A DNA stretch of 55,091 nucleotides from Pseudomonas sp. ISL-84 (GTDB lineage: Bacteria; Bacillota; Bacilli; Bacillales; Cytobacillaceae), in NCBI GenBank assembly GCA_018613035.1, contig JAGGRA010000079.1, positions 1-55,091 of the forward strand, given 5' to 3'. Positions 52,822 to 55,091 of the stretch are shown here, piece by piece. The number at the start of each line of letters is the position of its first letter. Within the stretch, counting starts at the first letter, position 1. The notes beneath the pieces are model-generated. The model saw only the letters and a list, made by a program, of their open reading frames with translations, was not told where the DNA came from and ran no database searches. A program made the position numbers and the translations under genes.

Positions 52822-53661
52822 CTAAAGTTTATTCAGGTTGTATTCATAATAATCCTGGGTGCCGTATGGCTCAAATCCGCATGATTTGTACAAGCCCAGT
52901 GCATGCTCGTTTTCAGCTGCTACTTCTAGATGCACCCTTTCAATCCCTTTGTTTTGTTCATTCAAAACAATTTGTGAAAGTGCGCTTCTGCCGATTCCAT
53001 TTCCCTGCAGAGAGGGTTCGATGGCGAAACCATAAATCCAAGTTGCATCATCAACTTTTTGAATCCTTATTTTCCCAGCCTCTTTCCCAACGTATTCAAC
53101 GATAAAGGTTGGTTCATTTTCTCCAGCCCAAATTTCTTTATTAAAAGCTATTGCCTCCTGCTCGGGGATATTAAAGCAGACAGAATCCAGGTAACTGATG
53201 AATTTGAGGTCGCTATCAACTGCATTTCGCAAAGTTACTTGTGGATTTACTTCTGCTAATACCTTGGTTGCCTGGCGTTTCATTTGGTATTCAGAAAACG
53301 AGTAAGTGCAGGGCCAGGATTTTAATAAGCTTTTTGCAGATCGAGAGTTGGCTGGAGCATTTATAAGCAACTTGGTGGCTTTTTCCAGCGAATTCCTTGC
53401 CTCCTTGAACAGTTTGCTGAAAATACCCTTTTGCCTGTGATCAGGGTGAACCATTCCGCATAATTCCATAGGCCCTCCGAAAGTGTAGAGAGCGAGATAA
53501 CCGAGTAATTTACCATTATCATCATATTGGAAAAAGTCATTTTGCTGCCCATCAGGCCTGTTTCGCAAGCTATCCCAATTTAGCTTTAACTCAATATTTT
53601 CTTTCGCTTCGCATATTTGCTGCAGAGATCTAATATCTTCTAATTGTTTATTTGCCAGCAC
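52822..53661 (-). CDS. Tandem GNAT acetyltransferase protein
   Basis: 279 residues with two GNAT domains: N-terminal (GYLALYTFGGPMELCGMVHP, DHRQKGIFSKLFKEA) and C-terminal (GKIRIQKVDDATWIYGFAI, GNGIGRSALSQIVLNEQ, ENEHALGLYKSCGF). The C-terminal acetyl-CoA loop QGNGIG is intact; the first one is degenerate (RQKGIF), so it may be structural. GTG start is chosen from GGGAGG at 9 bases; an ATG two bases earlier is in another frame. Substrate unknown. Confidence 0.85.
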   Translation of the reverse strand: MLANKQLEDIRSLQQICEAKENIELKLNWDSLRNRPDGQQNDFFQYDDNGKLLGYLALYTFGGPMELCGMVHPDHRQKGIFSKLFKEARNSLEKATKLLINAPANSRSAKSLLKSWPCTYSFSEYQMKRQATKVLAEVNPQVTLRNAVDSDLKFISYLDSVCFNIPEQEAIAFNKEIWAGENEPTFIVEYVGKEAGKIRIQKVDDATWIYGFAIEPSLQGNGIGRSALSQIVLNEQNKGIERVHLEVAAENEHALGLYKSCGFEPYGTQDYYEYNLNKL

Positions 53662-53829
53662 ATCTTTCTGCCTCCCTGGAATTAATCTGACTAAGTTACT
53701 TCTTACATATCATATAGGAAAAAATTACAAACGAATAGACCTAAATTGGGTTACTGCCTTTTAGAGAGGGTAATAATAGGAATATAATATTCTTTATGTT
53801 AGCATGGGATGAGTAGAGGGGGAGAATCC

Positions 53830-54231
53830 ATGAAAACTTTTACTGTAAATTTCCACAATGAAGATCAGGTGCAGCCTATGCATGTTCAAAAACTAAGTGA
53901 AAAAGACTTTGAGCAATACACTGAGGGCGGAACGAGGCATTTATTTGAGTTGGATACCAACATTGGCTATTTTATTTTTTTTGATGGCCTTGATAATGAT
54001 GGCCAAGAATCTTACATGGTTTTGCAATATGAAGAAGACCAGGACGAGCCGAGTGCTTGCTATGCTTTTGAATTAAAAGACTTTTATCAATTTACAGCAC
54101 TTCACCTGAATGATTTGGATTTTAATGAGGAAAATGATCAGAATGAGGATGAAGAGTTGTATACACCTATTCAACATTTAGCCCACTTAATGTACCACAT
54201 TTCAGAAGAAGGAAAGAAAATCGAGGTATAA
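53830..54231 (+). CDS. Small acidic protein, unknown function
   Basis: 133 residues from ATG 53830, which has GAGGGGGAG upstream; the frame opens 7 codons earlier at 53809 within that region. Acidic, no Cys set, no signal; strands such as LFELDTNIGYFIFFDGLDND and YMVLQYEEDQDEPSACYAFE suggest a beta-rich fold. I recognise it only as a conserved Bacillaceae cytosolic protein without a known role. Confidence 0.65.
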   Translation: MKTFTVNFHNEDQVQPMHVQKLSEKDFEQYTEGGTRHLFELDTNIGYFIFFDGLDNDGQESYMVLQYEEDQDEPSACYAFELKDFYQFTALHLNDLDFNEENDQNEDEELYTPIQHLAHLMYHISEEGKKIEV

Positions 54232-54240
54232 TATACATAT

Positions 54241-54272
54241 AAAAAGAGCAGGGAAAAAACCCTGCTCTTTTT
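54241..54272. terminator. Bidirectional terminator
   Basis: AAAAAGAGCAGGG / CCCTGCTCTTTTT, serving genes on both strands. Confidence 0.9.
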
Positions 54273-54561
54273 ATTCAGCTTGAGATATGTTTTCGCTGCA
54301 AAAATGGGACACTACTTTCTCCTCTTCTTCATCCAACGCGAATTCTAAAACCTTTCCTGTCTGGTTTTCGAGAAAGTGATAATTTAGAATCTTTTCGTCC
54401 TCCTGTTTTTTAAAGAAAAGAACTCTTAATTTAATGCCGTTTTCTGAATACAATTCGTCTTCTTCATCCACATCGATATCTAAAAAGAATTCATAACGGT
54501 CACCCGAGAGGATGCCTGTCGGATCTTTTATGTACTCAACTGAATATCCTGTAATGTTCAT
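54271..54561 (-). CDS. DUF6509 family protein
   Basis: 96 residues from ATG 54561 (AGGAAAGG at 8-9 bases; the frame opens at 54570). The motif VEYIKDPTGILSGDRYEFFLDIDV ... DELYSENGIKLRV is typical of this Bacillus family (DUF6509). Acidic cytosolic protein, function unknown. Ends in the shared terminator. Confidence 0.75.
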   Translation of the reverse strand: MNITGYSVEYIKDPTGILSGDRYEFFLDIDVDEEDELYSENGIKLRVLFFKKQEDEKILNYHFLENQTGKVLEFALDEEEEKVVSHFCSENISQAE

Positions 54562-54706
54562 GGCCTCCATCCTTTCCTACATAAACATAACCTGCCGTAC
54601 AAGTCATTATACACTTTTCCCAGAAGAGGATGATAGTATTTACTCTGTTTGTTAATTTGAGTATAATTATGGTTTTATTATAAAACTAACTAAAAAGTAT
54701 ATCTTT

Positions 54707-54735
54707 TTGACAGGTTAACCTATATATGTTATACT
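54707..54735 (+). promoter_or_regulatory. SigA promoter of ydjO
   Basis: TTGACA (54707-54712), 17-base spacer, TATACT (54730-54735); gives a ~125-base leader. Confidence 0.82.
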
Positions 54736-54770
54736 ATTTTTAGTTAAAAGAATATAATATTGCCCGTAAA

Positions 54771-54825
54771 CACTTGTTATATAGAGCTGGTATTTTTGTC
54801 CCCTTTATATAGCAAGTGATTTTTA
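54771..54825 (+). promoter_or_regulatory. Attenuator-like hairpin in the ydjO leader
   Basis: CACTTGTTATATA (54771-54783) pairs over 13 bp with TATATAGCAAGTG (54806-54818), followed by ATTTTTATTTT; an intrinsic-terminator-like element 40 bases before the start codon, comparable in position to the csp leader hairpin. Confidence 0.55.
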
Positions 54826-54865
54826 TTTTGGGTATAGGGTCTTACTCATTGGGAGGTGCCTGAAT

Positions 54866-55075
54866 ATGGCAATGGGATTTGGCAGAAAGAATATGGAAGA
54901 AATTAAGGTTGAGGAAGTTAAGGTTTGGGAATGTTCATCAGAATCTTGTAACTGCTGGGTGAGAGACAATTTTAAAAGCAGCCAAGTACCTATCTGTCCA
55001 ATTTGCAAAAGTGAAATGAACGAGACGACAAAAGAATTACAGGTCGTTAACAATAACAGCATCTTCTCTAAATAA
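54866..55075 (+). CDS. ydjO: Cold-inducible zinc-ribbon protein YdjO
   Basis: 69 residues. MGFGRKNMEEIKVEEVKVWEC, SSESCNCWVRDNF, then PICPICKSEM: four Cys of a zinc ribbon and the NCWVRDNF motif are typical of YdjO, a protein induced by cold in B. subtilis. ATG with GGGAGGTG site. Role unknown. Its own promoter and hairpin leader suggest temperature-dependent expression, matching the nearby csp/cshA genes. Confidence 0.9.
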   Translation: MAMGFGRKNMEEIKVEEVKVWECSSESCNCWVRDNFKSSQVPICPICKSEMNETTKELQVVNNNSIFSK

Positions 55076-55091
55076 TCGAGTAGGAGGGGGT
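55074..55091. repeat. Right copy of 18-bp terminal inverted repeat
   Basis: Exact reverse complement of positions 2-19. Directly follows the ydjO stop and runs into what looks like the ribosome binding site of a gene beyond the window. Confidence 0.7.

Overview
This is a 55 kb chromosomal window from a low-GC, endospore-forming Bacillaceae. The gene families (YkwD, Hsp20 spore-type pair, YxlEFG, RibDEBAH, GlpPFKD, LigD/Ku, CshA, YdjO), the strong AGGAGG-type ribosome binding sites with frequent TTG/GTG starts, and the type of dispersed palindromic repeats all point to a Bacillus/Cytobacillus-like organism. The exact genus cannot be fixed from the sequence alone. No rRNA, canonical tRNA, CRISPR, prophage or intact transposase is visible. 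The two ends carry the same 18-base sequence in inverted orientation, so the contig probably stops at two copies of one outside repeat.

Layout. Positions 1-6.2 kb hold small membrane and secreted proteins and a compact sensory operon (beta-propeller lipoprotein, OmpR-type regulator, histidine kinase, FixH/YtkA-like lipoprotein). From 6.6 to 20 kb lies a loose accessory-like stretch: a CAP-domain secreted protein, acetyltransferases, two Hsp20-type proteins, an SDR with a degenerate active site between two inverted-repeat elements, MATE, TauE and MscS membrane proteins, an amidohydrolase and a uppP-dedA pair. Between 20 and 27 kb are yxlEFG, a patatin-like lipase, a subtilisin, a TlpA-type thioredoxin and EcsC. 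From 27.3 to 31.2 kb is the riboflavin operon ribD-ribE-ribBA-ribH behind an FMN riboswitch. 31.5-39.6 kb carries a purine permease, an EAL-HDOD protein, dapF, divergent ligD/ku and a PAP2 phosphatase. 39.6-44.6 kb is the glycerol regulon glpP-glpF-glpK-glpD with a CcpA-type cre site and two GlpP-type terminator leaders. 44.8-49.7 kb holds a nucleoside hydrolase, an epimerase, a frameshifted DUF2500 gene and folD behind a ZTP riboswitch. 49.7-55.1 kb is a cold-shock cluster: csp, cshA, csp and, further on, ydjO.

How parts work together. RNA-level control dominates: FMN and ZTP riboswitches, GlpP antitermination, and attenuator-like hairpins in the csp and ydjO leaders. The csp leader hairpin has a second, unlinked copy about 1.8 kb upstream with its own promoter and no gene directly behind it. 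A 67-nt tRNA-like fold that competes with a long hairpin lies in the leader of an acetyltransferase gene. The UppP phosphatase and DedA protein form a plausible undecaprenyl-phosphate recycling pair.

Signs of decay and mobility: several degenerate copies of a repeat family with GGCTCTGTTA ends (one an almost intact 259-bp MITE-like element), an unrelated Bacillus-type repeat sitting inside the variable arm of the FMN riboswitch, a five-copy repeat with about 21-bp spacing, a WYL-regulator remnant, a decayed reading frame near 14.4 kb, and the broken DUF2500 gene. Family assignments are from recognised motifs only; no database search was possible.
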